From Cronobacter muytjensii ATCC 51329 (GTDB lineage: Bacteria > Pseudomonadota > Gammaproteobacteria > Enterobacterales > Enterobacteriaceae), in NCBI RefSeq assembly GCF_001277195.1, contig NZ_CP012268.1, positions 744,001 to 808,000 on the forward strand: a stretch of DNA of 64,000 nucleotides, given 5' to 3'. A model generated the notes under the pieces. The model ran no database searches and was not told the origin of the DNA. It saw only the letters and a list, made by a program, of their open reading frames with translations. This document shows positions 1-8,402 of this stretch, piece after piece. Each line of letters opens with the position of its first letter. Within the stretch, counting starts at the first letter, position 1. The translations under genes were made by a program, and so were the position numbers.

Positions 1-308
1 TCGGCAGCGGCATGGTCGGCGCGCCGGCCTGCGGCGACGTGATGAAGTTGCAGATCAAAGTCAACAATGAAGGTATCATTGAAGACGCACGTTTTAAAAC
101 CTACGGCTGCGGCTCCGCAATTGCGTCCAGCTCGCTGGTCACCGAGTGGGTGAAAGGCAAATCCCTGGATGAAGCGCAGGCGATTAAAAATACCGATATC
201 GCAGACGAACTCGAACTGCCGCCGGTGAAAATTCACTGCTCTATCCTGGCGGAAGACGCCATCAAAGCCGCCATTGCGGACTATAAAAGCAAACGTGAAG
301 CAAAATAA
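1..308 (+). CDS. iscU: Iron-sulfur cluster scaffold protein IscU (5' end outside window)
   Basis: IscU is the scaffold on which IscS-derived sulfur and iron are built into a [2Fe-2S] cluster before HscA/HscB hand it on. Only the last 102 or so codons are present; the frame is open from base 3 and the methionine at 12 is internal. The three cluster-ligand cysteines of the family are visible in the contexts PACGD, GCGSA and HCS, the first with the neighbouring aspartate. It is followed after 24 bases by iscA, as in the E. coli iscRSUA-hscBA-fdx-iscX operon. Nearly identical to E. coli IscU as I recall it. Confidence 0.97.
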   Translation, partial: GSGMVGAPACGDVMKLQIKVNNEGIIEDARFKTYGCGSAIASSSLVTEWVKGKSLDEAQAIKNTDIADELELPPVKIHCSILAEDAIKAAIADYKSKREAK

Positions 309-332
309 TCATTGATGAGTTGAGGTTGTAGT

Positions 333-656
333 ATGTCGATTACCCTTAGCGACACCGCCGCCGCGCGCGTCAACGCTTTCCTGGCCAACCGGGGTAAAGG
401 TTTTGGCCTGCGTCTTGGCGTTCGCACGTCCGGCTGTTCCGGCATGGCCTATGTGCTGGAATTTGTTGACGCACCGCAGCCAGAAGACACGGTGTTCGAA
501 GACAAGGGCGTGAAGGTGGTGGTCGATGGTAAAAGCCTGCAATTCCTTGATGGCACTCAGCTGGACTTCGTCAAAGAAGGCCTGAACGAAGGGTTTAAGT
601 TCACTAACCCGAACGTAAAAGATGAGTGCGGCTGCGGCGAAAGCTTTAACGTCTGA
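333..656 (+). CDS. iscA: Iron-sulfur cluster assembly protein IscA
   Basis: A-type carrier that binds iron or an Fe-S cluster and delivers it to apoproteins. The protein has 107 residues, the usual family length, with the three conserved cysteines in the motifs SGCSG and CGCGES near the C-terminus. It sits between iscU and hscB in the isc operon. A GC-rich hairpin lies in the 82-base gap to hscB. Confidence 0.97.
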   Translation: MSITLSDTAAARVNAFLANRGKGFGLRLGVRTSGCSGMAYVLEFVDAPQPEDTVFEDKGVKVVVDGKSLQFLDGTQLDFVKEGLNEGFKFTNPNVKDECGCGESFNV

Positions 657-673
657 TAATCTTTCCCGCCTCT

Positions 674-710
674 CCCCGTCTGCGCCAGCCGCAGGCGGGG
701 TATTCGCTTT
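674..710 (+). terminator. Intra-operon hairpin between iscA and hscB
   Basis: CCCCGTCTGC and GCAGGCGGGG pair (one G-T) around a short loop, followed by a weak T-containing tail. The stem lies inside the isc operon, so it more likely tunes the ratio of upstream to downstream genes or stabilises the upstream mRNA than ends transcription completely. Confidence 0.45.
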
Positions 711-738
711 ATCACGTTGACTGACCCCCGAGACTGTT

Positions 739-1254
739 ATGGATTACTTCACCCTCTTTGGGCTGCAGGCCCGTTATGCGCTGGACAGTGCCCAACTGGC
801 GACGCGTTACCAGGATCTGCAACGTAAGTATCATCCCGATAAATTCGCAAGCCACCCTCAGGCCGAACAACTGGCGGCGCTCTCCCAATCCGCGACCATC
901 AACCAGGCATGGCAAACGCTGCGCCACCCGCTAACGCGCGCCGAATATCTGCTCTCGTTGCACGGTTTCGATCTGGCGAATGAACAGCACACCGTGCGCG
1001 ACGCCGCGTTTCTGATGGAACAACTGGAGCTGCGCGAAGCGCTGGACGAGATTGAGCAGGCTAAAGACAGCGACCGCCTGGAGGCGTTCGTCCGTAACGT
1101 CAAAGCAATGTATAACGATCGCCATCAGCAAATGGTGACGGAGCTGGACGGCGAAGCATGGGCGCAGGCGGCCGACACGGTACGCAAGCTGCGTTTTCTC
1201 GATAAGCTTTTAAGCCAGTCAGAACAACTCGAAGAAAAGTTGCTCGATTTTTAA
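739..1254 (+). CDS. hscB: Co-chaperone HscB (Hsc20)
   Basis: J-domain co-chaperone that brings holo-IscU to HscA and stimulates its ATPase. The N-terminal J domain has the signature HPD at residues 32-34, and the C-terminal helical region is the IscU-binding part. Its 171 residues match the E. coli length. The start ATG at 739 fits the J-domain N-terminus (MDYFTLFGL). Fifteen bases separate it from hscA. Confidence 0.97.
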   Translation: MDYFTLFGLQARYALDSAQLATRYQDLQRKYHPDKFASHPQAEQLAALSQSATINQAWQTLRHPLTRAEYLLSLHGFDLANEQHTVRDAAFLMEQLELREALDEIEQAKDSDRLEAFVRNVKAMYNDRHQQMVTELDGEAWAQAADTVRKLRFLDKLLSQSEQLEEKLLDF

Positions 1255-1269
1255 TTCTGGAAGCTCAAC

Positions 1270-3120
1270 ATGGCCTTATTACAAATCAGTGAGCCCGGCA
1301 TGAGTAGCGCGCCGCACCAGCGCAGGCTGGCGGCGGGCATCGATCTCGGCACCACCAACTCGCTGGTGGCGACGGTTCGCAGTGGGCAAACCGAAACGCT
1401 GGCGGATCATCAGGGTCGCCATCTGCTGCCGTCCGTGGTTCATTATCAGCAGCAGGGTTACACCGTGGGCTGGGACGCGCGTGCGCAAGCCGCCGCCGAT
1501 CCGGTCAATACCATCAGCTCCGTAAAGCGCCTGATGGGCCGATCTCTCGCCGACATTCAGTCGCGCTATCCGCACCTGCCGTATCAGCTGCACGCGAGCG
1601 AAAACGGCCTGCCGATGATCGACACCCCGGCAGGACTGCTCAACCCGGTGCGCGTCTCCGCCGACATTCTTAAAACGCTCGCTGAACGCGCGCGCGAAGC
1701 GCTGGCGGGCGATCTCGACGGCGTGGTGATCACCGTTCCCGCCTACTTTGACGACGCGCAGCGTCAGGGCACCAAAGACGCGGCGCGTCTCGCCGGGCTG
1801 CACGTGCTGCGCCTGCTGAACGAGCCGACCGCAGCGGCGATCGCCTACGGCCTTGATTCCGGTCAGGAAGGCGTTATCGCCGTGTACGATTTGGGCGGCG
1901 GTACCTTTGATATCTCCGTGCTGCGCTTAAGCCGCGGCGTATTTGAAGTGCTGGCAACCGGGGGCGACTCCGCGCTCGGCGGCGACGACTTCGACCATCT
2001 GCTGGCGGACTATATTCGCGAGCAGGCAGGTATTGCCGATCGCAGCGACAACCGCATTCAGCGCCAGCTGCTTGACGCCGCAACCCAGGCTAAAATTGCG
2101 CTCAGCGACGCCGATATCGCGCAGGTCAACGTGGCGGGCTGGCAGGGCAGCGTGACCCGCGAACAGTTTAATGAACTCATCGCGCCGCTCGTCAAACGTA
2201 CGCTGCTTTCTTGTCGTCGCGCGTTAAAAGACGCGGGCGTTGAGCCGAATGACGTGCTGGAAGTGGTCATGGTCGGCGGCTCGACCCGCGTGCCGCTGGT
2301 ACGCGAGCGCGTTGGCGAATTCTTTGGCCGTACGCCGCTCACCTCCATCGACCCGGACCGCGTGGTCGCCATCGGCGCCGCGATCCAGGCCGATATTCTG
2401 GTCGGCAACAAGCCGGACAGCGAAATGCTGCTACTGGATGTCATTCCGCTCTCGCTTGGCCTTGAAACCATGGGCGGCCTGGTGGAGAAAGTGATCCCGC
2501 GCAACACCACTATTCCGGTGGCTCGCGCGCAGGAATTCACCACCTTCAAAGATGGCCAGACCGCAATGGCAATTCACGTGATGCAGGGCGAGCGCGAACT
2601 GGTGCAGGATTGCCGATCGCTTGCGCGCTTTACGCTGCGCGGCATTCCGGCGATGCCGGCGGGTGGCGCGCATATTCGCGTTACCTTTCAGGTGGATGCC
2701 GACGGCCTGCTGAGCGTCACCGCTATGGAGAAATCCACCGGCGTGGAAGCCTCCATCCAGGTAAAACCGTCCTACGGTCTGACCGATGGCGAAATCGCGA
2801 GCATGATTCAGGATTCCATGAGCTTTGCCGAGCATGACGTGAAAGCGCGCATGCTGGCCGAGCAGAAAGTGGAGGCCGCCCGCGTGCTGGAAAGCCTTGA
2901 AGGCGCGCTCAGGAGCGACGGCGCGCTGCTTAGCGCGACCGAGCGCGCCGCTATTGACGACGCGATGACGCAACTGCGCGCCGCCGCCGACGGCGACGAC
3001 GCCCGCGCCATTGAAGATGCGATAAAAAATACAGATAAACAGACCCAGGAGTTCGCCGCTCGCCGCATGGATGAGTCCATCCGTCAGGCGCTGAAAGGCC
3101 ACTCCGTCGACGAGGTTTAA
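1270..3120 (+). CDS. hscA: Hsp70-type chaperone HscA
   Basis: Specialised Hsp70 that binds the LPPVK motif of IscU (that motif is visible in the iscU gene here) and drives cluster transfer in an ATP-dependent cycle with HscB. The 616 residues equal the E. coli length. Visible are the Hsp70 phosphate-binding signatures GIDLGTTNS and DLGGGTFDIS in the N-terminal ATPase domain, followed by the substrate-binding domain. The stop codon is one base from the fdx start, which suggests translational coupling. Confidence 0.98.
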   Translation: MALLQISEPGMSSAPHQRRLAAGIDLGTTNSLVATVRSGQTETLADHQGRHLLPSVVHYQQQGYTVGWDARAQAAADPVNTISSVKRLMGRSLADIQSRYPHLPYQLHASENGLPMIDTPAGLLNPVRVSADILKTLAERAREALAGDLDGVVITVPAYFDDAQRQGTKDAARLAGLHVLRLLNEPTAAAIAYGLDSGQEGVIAVYDLGGGTFDISVLRLSRGVFEVLATGGDSALGGDDFDHLLADYIREQAGIADRSDNRIQRQLLDAATQAKIALSDADIAQVNVAGWQGSVTREQFNELIAPLVKRTLLSCRRALKDAGVEPNDVLEVVMVGGSTRVPLVRERVGEFFGRTPLTSIDPDRVVAIGAAIQADILVGNKPDSEMLLLDVIPLSLGLETMGGLVEKVIPRNTTIPVARAQEFTTFKDGQTAMAIHVMQGERELVQDCRSLARFTLRGIPAMPAGGAHIRVTFQVDADGLLSVTAMEKSTGVEASIQVKPSYGLTDGEIASMIQDSMSFAEHDVKARMLAEQKVEAARVLESLEGALRSDGALLSATERAAIDDAMTQLRAAADGDDARAIEDAIKNTDKQTQEFAARRMDESIRQALKGHSVDEV

Positions 3121-3121
3121 T

Positions 3122-3457
3122 ATGCCTAAGATTGTTTTTTTGCCTCATCAGGATCTTTGCCCTGATGGCGCAGTACTGGAAGCGCAAAGCGGTGAAACTA
3201 TTCTTGACGTTGCGCTGCGCAACGGCATTGAAATTGAACACGCCTGTGAAAAATCGTGCGCCTGCACGACCTGTCACTGCATCGTGCGTGAAGGCTTCGA
3301 TTCGCTGCCGGAAAGCACCGAAGATGAAGACGATATGCTGGATAAAGCCTGGGGGCTTGAGCCGGAAAGCCGTCTGAGCTGTCAGGCGCGCGTCACTGAC
3401 GAAGATCTGGTGGTGGAGATGCCGCGTTACACCATCAACCACGCCAGGGAGCATTAA
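3122..3457 (+). CDS. fdx: [2Fe-2S] ferredoxin of the isc operon
   Basis: Electron carrier for Fe-S cluster assembly. The 111-residue protein has the adrenodoxin-type cysteine cluster CEKSCACTTCHC near residue 42 and a further cysteine in LSCQAR. It lies between hscA (1-base gap) and iscX (1-base gap). Confidence 0.97.
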   Translation: MPKIVFLPHQDLCPDGAVLEAQSGETILDVALRNGIEIEHACEKSCACTTCHCIVREGFDSLPESTEDEDDMLDKAWGLEPESRLSCQARVTDEDLVVEMPRYTINHAREH

Positions 3458-3458
3458 T

Positions 3459-3659
3459 ATGGGACTGAAATGGACCGACAGCCGCGAAATCGGCGAGGCG
3501 CTGTATGACAGCCGCCCGGACGTAGACCCGAAAACCGTGCGCTTTACCGATATGCACCAGTGGATCTGCGATCTCGAGGATTTCGATGACGATCCACAGG
3601 CCTCTAACGAAAAGGTTTTAGAGGCTATACTGCTGGTCTGGTTAGACGAAGCAGAATAA
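3459..3659 (+). CDS. iscX: IscX (YfhJ), Fe-S assembly accessory protein
   Basis: Small acidic protein of 66 residues that binds IscS and iron and modulates cluster assembly. The sequence MGLKWTDSREIGEALYD and the acidic DLEDFDDDP stretch are typical of the family. It is the last gene of the isc operon; a hairpin with a T-run follows directly. Confidence 0.96.
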   Translation: MGLKWTDSREIGEALYDSRPDVDPKTVRFTDMHQWICDLEDFDDDPQASNEKVLEAILLVWLDEAE

Positions 3660-3663
3660 CGCA

Positions 3664-3692
3664 ACGGGCTGCCAGAAGGCGGCCCGTTTTCG
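3664..3692 (+). terminator. Rho-independent terminator after iscX
   Basis: A GC-rich inverted repeat (ACGGGCTGCC against GGCGGCCCGT with one mismatch) around AGAA, followed by TTTTCG. It probably ends the isc operon or attenuates read-through into pepB. Confidence 0.7.
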
Positions 3693-3722
3693 TTGCGCAT
3701 AAGGCGATATAAGGAAAATAAC

Positions 3723-5009
3723 ATGACCGAAGCCATGAAGATTACGCTTTCCCACGAGCCTGCCGACGCTCGCTGGGGTGAAAAAGCCCTGTACAGTTTT
3801 ACGCAAGACGGTATCGCTCTGCACCTGACGGGCAAAGACGATTTACATCTCATCCAGCGCGCCGGGCGCAAAATCGACGGGCAAGGGCTTAAACACGTTG
3901 AGCTTGCGGGCGAAGGCTGGGATGTCGAAAAAAGCTGGGCATTCTGGATGGGCTATCGCGGCCCCAAAGGCAAACGCACCGTCACCTGGGCGCCGCTCGA
4001 CGACGCCCAGCAGAAAGAGCTTAACAGCCGCCTGAAAGTCATCGACTGGGTGCGCGATGTGATTAACGCCCCGGCGGAAGAGATGGGCCCGGAGCACCTC
4101 GCGCAGCGCGCGGTGGATCTGCTGGCGGATGTGGGCGGCGAGCGCGTAAGTTATCGCATCACTAAAGGTGAAGATCTGCGCGAGCAGAACTATCTGGGAC
4201 TGCACACCGTCGGTCGCGGCTCAGAACGCCCGCCGGTGCTGCTGGCGCTCGATTTCAACCCGACGGGCGACGCGAACGCGCCGGTCTATGCCTGCCTCGT
4301 CGGAAAAGGCATTACGTTCGACTCCGGCGGCTACAGCATCAAACAGACCGCGTTTATGGATTCGATGAAATCCGACATGGGCGGCGCGGCGCTGGTAACC
4401 GGCTCGCTGGCCTTCGCCATTACCCGCGGCCTGAACAAGCGCGTGAAGCTCATTCTTTGCTGCGCGGATAACATGATTAGCGGCAACGCTTTCCGTCTGG
4501 GCGATATCATTCGTTACCGCAACGGCAAAACCGTCGAGGTGATGAACACCGACGCCGAAGGCCGCCTGGTGCTGGCGGACGGGCTGATTGACGCCAGCGC
4601 CCACAAGCCGGAGCTGATTATCGACGCCGCGACGCTGACCGGCGCGGCCAAAACCGCGCTTGGCAACGATTACCACGCGCTGTTCAGCTTTGACGACGCG
4701 CTCGCGAACCGTCTGCTGCAAAGCGCGCAGGCGGAAAACGAAGCCTTCTGGCGTCTGCCGCTGGCGGAGTTCCACCGTAACCAGTTGCCGTCTAACTTTG
4801 CCGAGCTGAATAACACCGCGGGCGGCGCATACCCGGCGGGCGCCAGCACCGCGGCGGGTTTCCTGTCGCACTTTGTGGAAAACTATCAGCAGGGCTGGCT
4901 GCATATCGACTGCTCCGCGACCTACCGCAAAGCGGCGGTCGAGCAGTGGGCGGCGGGCGCGACCGGCATCGGCGTGCGCACCCTGGCGAACCTGTTGACC
5001 GGCAAATAA
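3723..5009 (+). CDS. pepB: Peptidase B (leucyl aminopeptidase, family M17)
   Basis: Cytosolic manganese-dependent aminopeptidase that clips N-terminal residues, preferring acidic ones in E. coli. The start ATG at 3723 (MTEAMKITL) is preferred over an in-frame upstream ATG because it follows AAGGAA and matches E. coli; this gives 428 residues. The catalytic core shows the metal-binding NTDAEGRLVLADGL signature near residue 275 and the GKGITFDSGGYSIK segment. It follows iscX as in E. coli. Confidence 0.96.
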   Translation: MTEAMKITLSHEPADARWGEKALYSFTQDGIALHLTGKDDLHLIQRAGRKIDGQGLKHVELAGEGWDVEKSWAFWMGYRGPKGKRTVTWAPLDDAQQKELNSRLKVIDWVRDVINAPAEEMGPEHLAQRAVDLLADVGGERVSYRITKGEDLREQNYLGLHTVGRGSERPPVLLALDFNPTGDANAPVYACLVGKGITFDSGGYSIKQTAFMDSMKSDMGGAALVTGSLAFAITRGLNKRVKLILCCADNMISGNAFRLGDIIRYRNGKTVEVMNTDAEGRLVLADGLIDASAHKPELIIDAATLTGAAKTALGNDYHALFSFDDALANRLLQSAQAENEAFWRLPLAEFHRNQLPSNFAELNNTAGGAYPAGASTAAGFLSHFVENYQQGWLHIDCSATYRKAAVEQWAAGATGIGVRTLANLLTGK

Positions 5010-5105
5010 CATTAGCGGCGTTGATGGCGGTGGGTTAAGACGCGTGTGGCGGGGGCGCTGTGCTTACCCGCCTGACCAACGCCAACGTTACGCCGAGGGT
5101 TTTAT

Positions 5106-5140
5106 CTTCTCCCTCAGGGGAGAGGGCCGGGGTGAGGGGA
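5106..5140. repeat. Possible dispersed GC-rich intergenic repeat
   Basis: The run CTCCCTCAGGGGAG with the following GGGCCGGGGTGAGGGG resembles a repeat found scattered between genes in many enterobacterial and pseudomonad genomes. It can fold into a short stem. It lies in the 165-base gap between pepB and sseB and could contribute to the pepB 3' end. The family assignment is from memory. Confidence 0.35.
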
Positions 5141-5174
5141 TTTCTCTCACCCATTACTGACAAATAAAAAAGCT

Positions 5175-5972
5175 ATGTCCGAAACGAAAAACGATAACAA
5201 CGCAGAAAAAAACGAACTCGAAATCCTGCTTGAAAAAGCGGCCGCGGAGCCGGCGTTCCGTCCGGCCTTTTTCCGCACGCTGCTGGACTCTACGGTGTGG
5301 GTGCCGGGCGAGGCGGCAGATGGCGAAGCGGTCGTCGCCGAAAGCGCGGTGGATCTCCAGCACTGGGAAAAAGATGACGGCACCTCGGTGATTCCTTTTT
5401 TCAGCTCTCCTGCGGCCCTTGAGCAGGCGGTGGAAGGCGAACAGGCCTTCGTGGCGATGCCGGTGCGCACGCTGTTTGAAATGACGCTCGGCGAAACGCT
5501 ATTCCTTAACGCCAAACTGCCGACCGGCAAAGAGTTCACGCCAAATGAGATTCGCCATCTGCTAAGCCCGGAAGGCTCGGCGCTCAGCCAGCAGGAAGTG
5601 CTGGAAGGCGGCGCCTCGCTGCTGCTGTCCGAAGTGGCTGAACCGCCCGCGCAGATGATTGAATCGCTGACGCTGCTGTTTAAAGAGATGAAAACGGTCA
5701 GGCGCGCCTGGCTGTGCTTGCTGAAAGAGCAGGCCGATCAGCCAGCAAACTTTCTTATTGGCATTGAGGCTGACGGCGATATTGAGGCCGTCATCAACGC
5801 TGCCGGCAGTGTGGCGACCGATACGCTGCCGGGCGATGAACCTGTCGATCTCTGTCAGGTCGTGGAAGGCGACAAGGGCATCAGCCACTTTATGATGGCG
5901 CACCTGACGCCGTTCTATGAGCGCCGCTGGGGCAGCTTCCTGCGCGACTTTAAACAAAACCGCATTATTTAA
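5175..5972 (+). CDS. sseB: Enhanced serine sensitivity protein SseB
   Basis: Protein linked in E. coli to serine sensitivity when overproduced; its biochemical role is not known to me. The 265 residues are slightly longer than the E. coli protein because of extra residues after MSETKN at the N-terminus. The conserved stretches DLQHWEKDDGTSVIPFF and FYERRWGSFLRDFKQNRII identify it. A clear terminator follows. Confidence 0.94.
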   Translation: MSETKNDNNAEKNELEILLEKAAAEPAFRPAFFRTLLDSTVWVPGEAADGEAVVAESAVDLQHWEKDDGTSVIPFFSSPAALEQAVEGEQAFVAMPVRTLFEMTLGETLFLNAKLPTGKEFTPNEIRHLLSPEGSALSQQEVLEGGASLLLSEVAEPPAQMIESLTLLFKEMKTVRRAWLCLLKEQADQPANFLIGIEADGDIEAVINAAGSVATDTLPGDEPVDLCQVVEGDKGISHFMMAHLTPFYERRWGSFLRDFKQNRII

Positions 5973-5987
5973 CGTTATGCCTTCCCA

Positions 5988-6013
5988 CGCGGCGCCCAAC
6001 GCCGCGTTTTACT
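5988..6013 (+). terminator. Rho-independent terminator after sseB
   Basis: Perfect 7-bp stem CGCGGCG/CGCCGCG with a five-base loop, followed by TTTTAC. It starts 15 bases after the sseB stop. Confidence 0.8.
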
Positions 6014-6181
6014 TCCTCGTTAACCCGTTGTTTTCTGTAGCAAGTCAAAATCTGGTAGGCCCGCCTGCGCACGCGCTTTGCTAAGCTTGCCGCCTTCTGC
6101 GCCCCCGTTACGTTTCTTTGCTGTTACGCTGCCTGAATGTGGGCGGGCGCCGTTCCTGTTTTATCGACCCGGGGCCAAACC

Positions 6182-8290
6182 ATGAATAAAAAGAGCGTGA
6201 CCTACCTCTTTTTAATACCGCTTATTCTGTTTTTCTATGCCGTCTGGCAGAACTGGCGCGTCAGTACCGTCGTGGATCGCGCGGACTATGAGTCGCATAT
6301 CGTCGCGACCGCGAACCAATCGCCGCAGGCGACGCTCATGTACCGCCATGACAGGCAGGCGACGGAAATGCCTGCCACGCAAGCGCGCGAGCTGGCGCAG
6401 CAATATCTCAAAGAGAACCGTGACTGGATTAGCGCGGCGGATATTGAAAAGTTTCTGGCGCGCGGCGGCATGCTGTTTACGCTCATCAGCCTGCTGATTA
6501 ACGCTGGCGCGGTAGGGTTGTGCCGCTTTTGCGTCATGCAGGGGCAGCGTTCCCAAAGCGCGTTATTGAGGGCGTTCTGGCTGTGCCGTCTGCTACTGCC
6601 TTTTATTATGGCCGCGCAGCTGTTGGTTGGTGCGGTTTATCAGTTCAGTATTCTTTTTTACGAAATCGTCTGGGCTGCGGTTACCTTTAAGCCGAAAATC
6701 AGCCCCGTTATGATTGGCCTCTATCTTCTGATTATCGCAGCCGTTGTGCTCTGGGTGTTCTGGCACATATTGATGGCCACTGCGAAATGCTTCGCGCTGT
6801 TCCGCCCGGTGCCGAAGCCGGTGATGGGCCATCGCGTGAGTCGCCGCGAAGCGCCTGCGCTCTGGCAGGCGGTGGATGCGCTGGCACGCGGCCCCGGCGC
6901 TGTCGTGCCGGAGAATATCGTGGTGGGGCTCACCGATAACTTCTACGTCACCGCCAGCCCGCTGCTGCTGAATACCGGCGAAACGGTCACCGGGCAGACG
7001 CTGTACTTCCCGCTCACCTGGGCCGCGCTGCTGAGCCCGGAGGAGATGACGGCGGTCGTTGGCCACGAGCTGGGGCACTTCTCGGGTAAAGACACCGAAT
7101 TCAGCCAGCGCTTTTTGCCGCTCTATGATGGTTTCAGTCGCAGCCTTGATGTATTGGATCCTAAAGAAGGCAAAAAGCCCTACGTGGGGGTGGTTGAATT
7201 ACGCACCGCGCTGTACAGCGCGCACTATTTCCTCGAACAGTTCCACGGTATGGTGATGATGTGGCGCCAGCGCCGCGAACACGCGGCCGATGAAGCAGGC
7301 GCGCAGGCCAGTTCGCCGCAGGCGCTCTCATCGGCGCTGCTGCGTATTGTGGCGCTGAGCGGCCCGGTGGAGGCGTATCTGAACGAGGTTTACCAGGCGA
7401 AAGTCCAGACTGATAACGTCGTGACCTCGCTGCTCGCGCACCTCTGCGGCCATCCGCTGCCGGACCCGCGCGATTATCTCGAACAAGAGATTTCGCACCC
7501 TTATGACTCTCACCCGTCGTGCCGTTCGCGTATTGAGGCGTTGGGCTGCTCCGTCGAGCTGTCGGCGATCCAGGCTTCACGTCCGGTCACCATGCAAAGT
7601 TACGCGCACCTGCAGACGCTGTTTGCTGATGTCGACGGGCTGGCGCGCGCGCTTACCGCACACCTCGCAGGCGAAGTCGCCGAACAGCGCAATGTCTGGC
7701 GCGAAGAGCTCAATACTGTGGTGCAGGCCGCTTCAGACGAAAAAGCCATCTACAGCCGCAGCCGGATTTCGCGCGGCGGCGTGCTGACCATCGTCACGTT
7801 TCTGTCGCTGCTTATCGCCTTCCACAGCGATCGCGAGTGGGATTACCCGCCCGGCAAGCGTGAGTTTACCGGGCTTATCCTCACGCTGGTGTTCGTCTAT
7901 TTCTGCTGGCTTGGCGTTCGCAGCGTGCTGCGTTACTGGCGCGCCAGCAAGGAGCCCATCATGATCCTGACGCCGCAAAGCCTGATTTTCAGCGAGCTTA
8001 CCGAGCCGGTGCCGCTTTCCGCGCTGACCGGCTATCAGTTCTTCCTCACGAAGAACGATATGCTGATAGAACTTGAATACAAAGAAGGCTACCAGCCTCC
8101 GCCGCTGGCTGGCTCGCGCTTTCGGGCGTATCGCCATGTGGATAAAAAAGCGCGCCAGATGCTGCTGGATGTGAGCGGCAAACTGCGTGATGCCGACAAT
8201 AAACCGGTTTCGCAAGAACAACTGATGGAGCTGGTGGAATTGTACTTCCATGCGCCCGCCGCCCAGGCGGAACTCCATACGATGCAATAA
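6182..8290 (+). CDS. Membrane-bound M48-family zinc metallopeptidase, copy 1
   Basis: Probable integral membrane peptidase of 702 residues. The zincin motif is HELGH at residues 295-299, with a third ligand in EHAAD (E366), the M48 (HtpX/Ste24-like) arrangement. Hydrophobic segments lie at the N-terminus (YLFLIPLILFFYAVW), near residues 95-120, 145-170 and 180-205, and twice after residue 530. The start at 6182 gives the N-terminal membrane segment shared with its downstream paralogue. E. coli K-12 has no such gene beside sseB. Substrate unknown; a membrane protein quality-control role is only inferred from the family. Confidence 0.8.
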   Translation: MNKKSVTYLFLIPLILFFYAVWQNWRVSTVVDRADYESHIVATANQSPQATLMYRHDRQATEMPATQARELAQQYLKENRDWISAADIEKFLARGGMLFTLISLLINAGAVGLCRFCVMQGQRSQSALLRAFWLCRLLLPFIMAAQLLVGAVYQFSILFYEIVWAAVTFKPKISPVMIGLYLLIIAAVVLWVFWHILMATAKCFALFRPVPKPVMGHRVSRREAPALWQAVDALARGPGAVVPENIVVGLTDNFYVTASPLLLNTGETVTGQTLYFPLTWAALLSPEEMTAVVGHELGHFSGKDTEFSQRFLPLYDGFSRSLDVLDPKEGKKPYVGVVELRTALYSAHYFLEQFHGMVMMWRQRREHAADEAGAQASSPQALSSALLRIVALSGPVEAYLNEVYQAKVQTDNVVTSLLAHLCGHPLPDPRDYLEQEISHPYDSHPSCRSRIEALGCSVELSAIQASRPVTMQSYAHLQTLFADVDGLARALTAHLAGEVAEQRNVWREELNTVVQAASDEKAIYSRSRISRGGVLTIVTFLSLLIAFHSDREWDYPPGKREFTGLILTLVFVYFCWLGVRSVLRYWRASKEPIMILTPQSLIFSELTEPVPLSALTGYQFFLTKNDMLIELEYKEGYQPPPLAGSRFRAYRHVDKKARQMLLDVSGKLRDADNKPVSQEQLMELVELYFHAPAAQAELHTMQ

Positions 8291-8322
8291 CCCACCGGCC
8301 CCGTCAGAGGGCTGTGGTTAAG

Positions 8323-8348
8323 GCGCCTGTCGGTGAACAGGCGCGTTT
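8323..8348 (+). terminator. Hairpin between the two M48 peptidase genes
   Basis: Perfect 8-bp stem GCGCCTGT/ACAGGCGC with a six-base loop and a short GTTT tail. Probably a weak terminator or attenuator, since the T-run is short. Confidence 0.5.
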
Positions 8349-8402
8349 CACCGCGTGGGAACGCCCCCGCAGTCTATGGATGAACAAGGAAACGACGTAA
8401 CG

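Noticed and set aside
2951..3871. Minus-strand frame of 306 codons
   Set aside because: It spans the ends of hscA, fdx, iscX and pepB on the other strand, all well identified.
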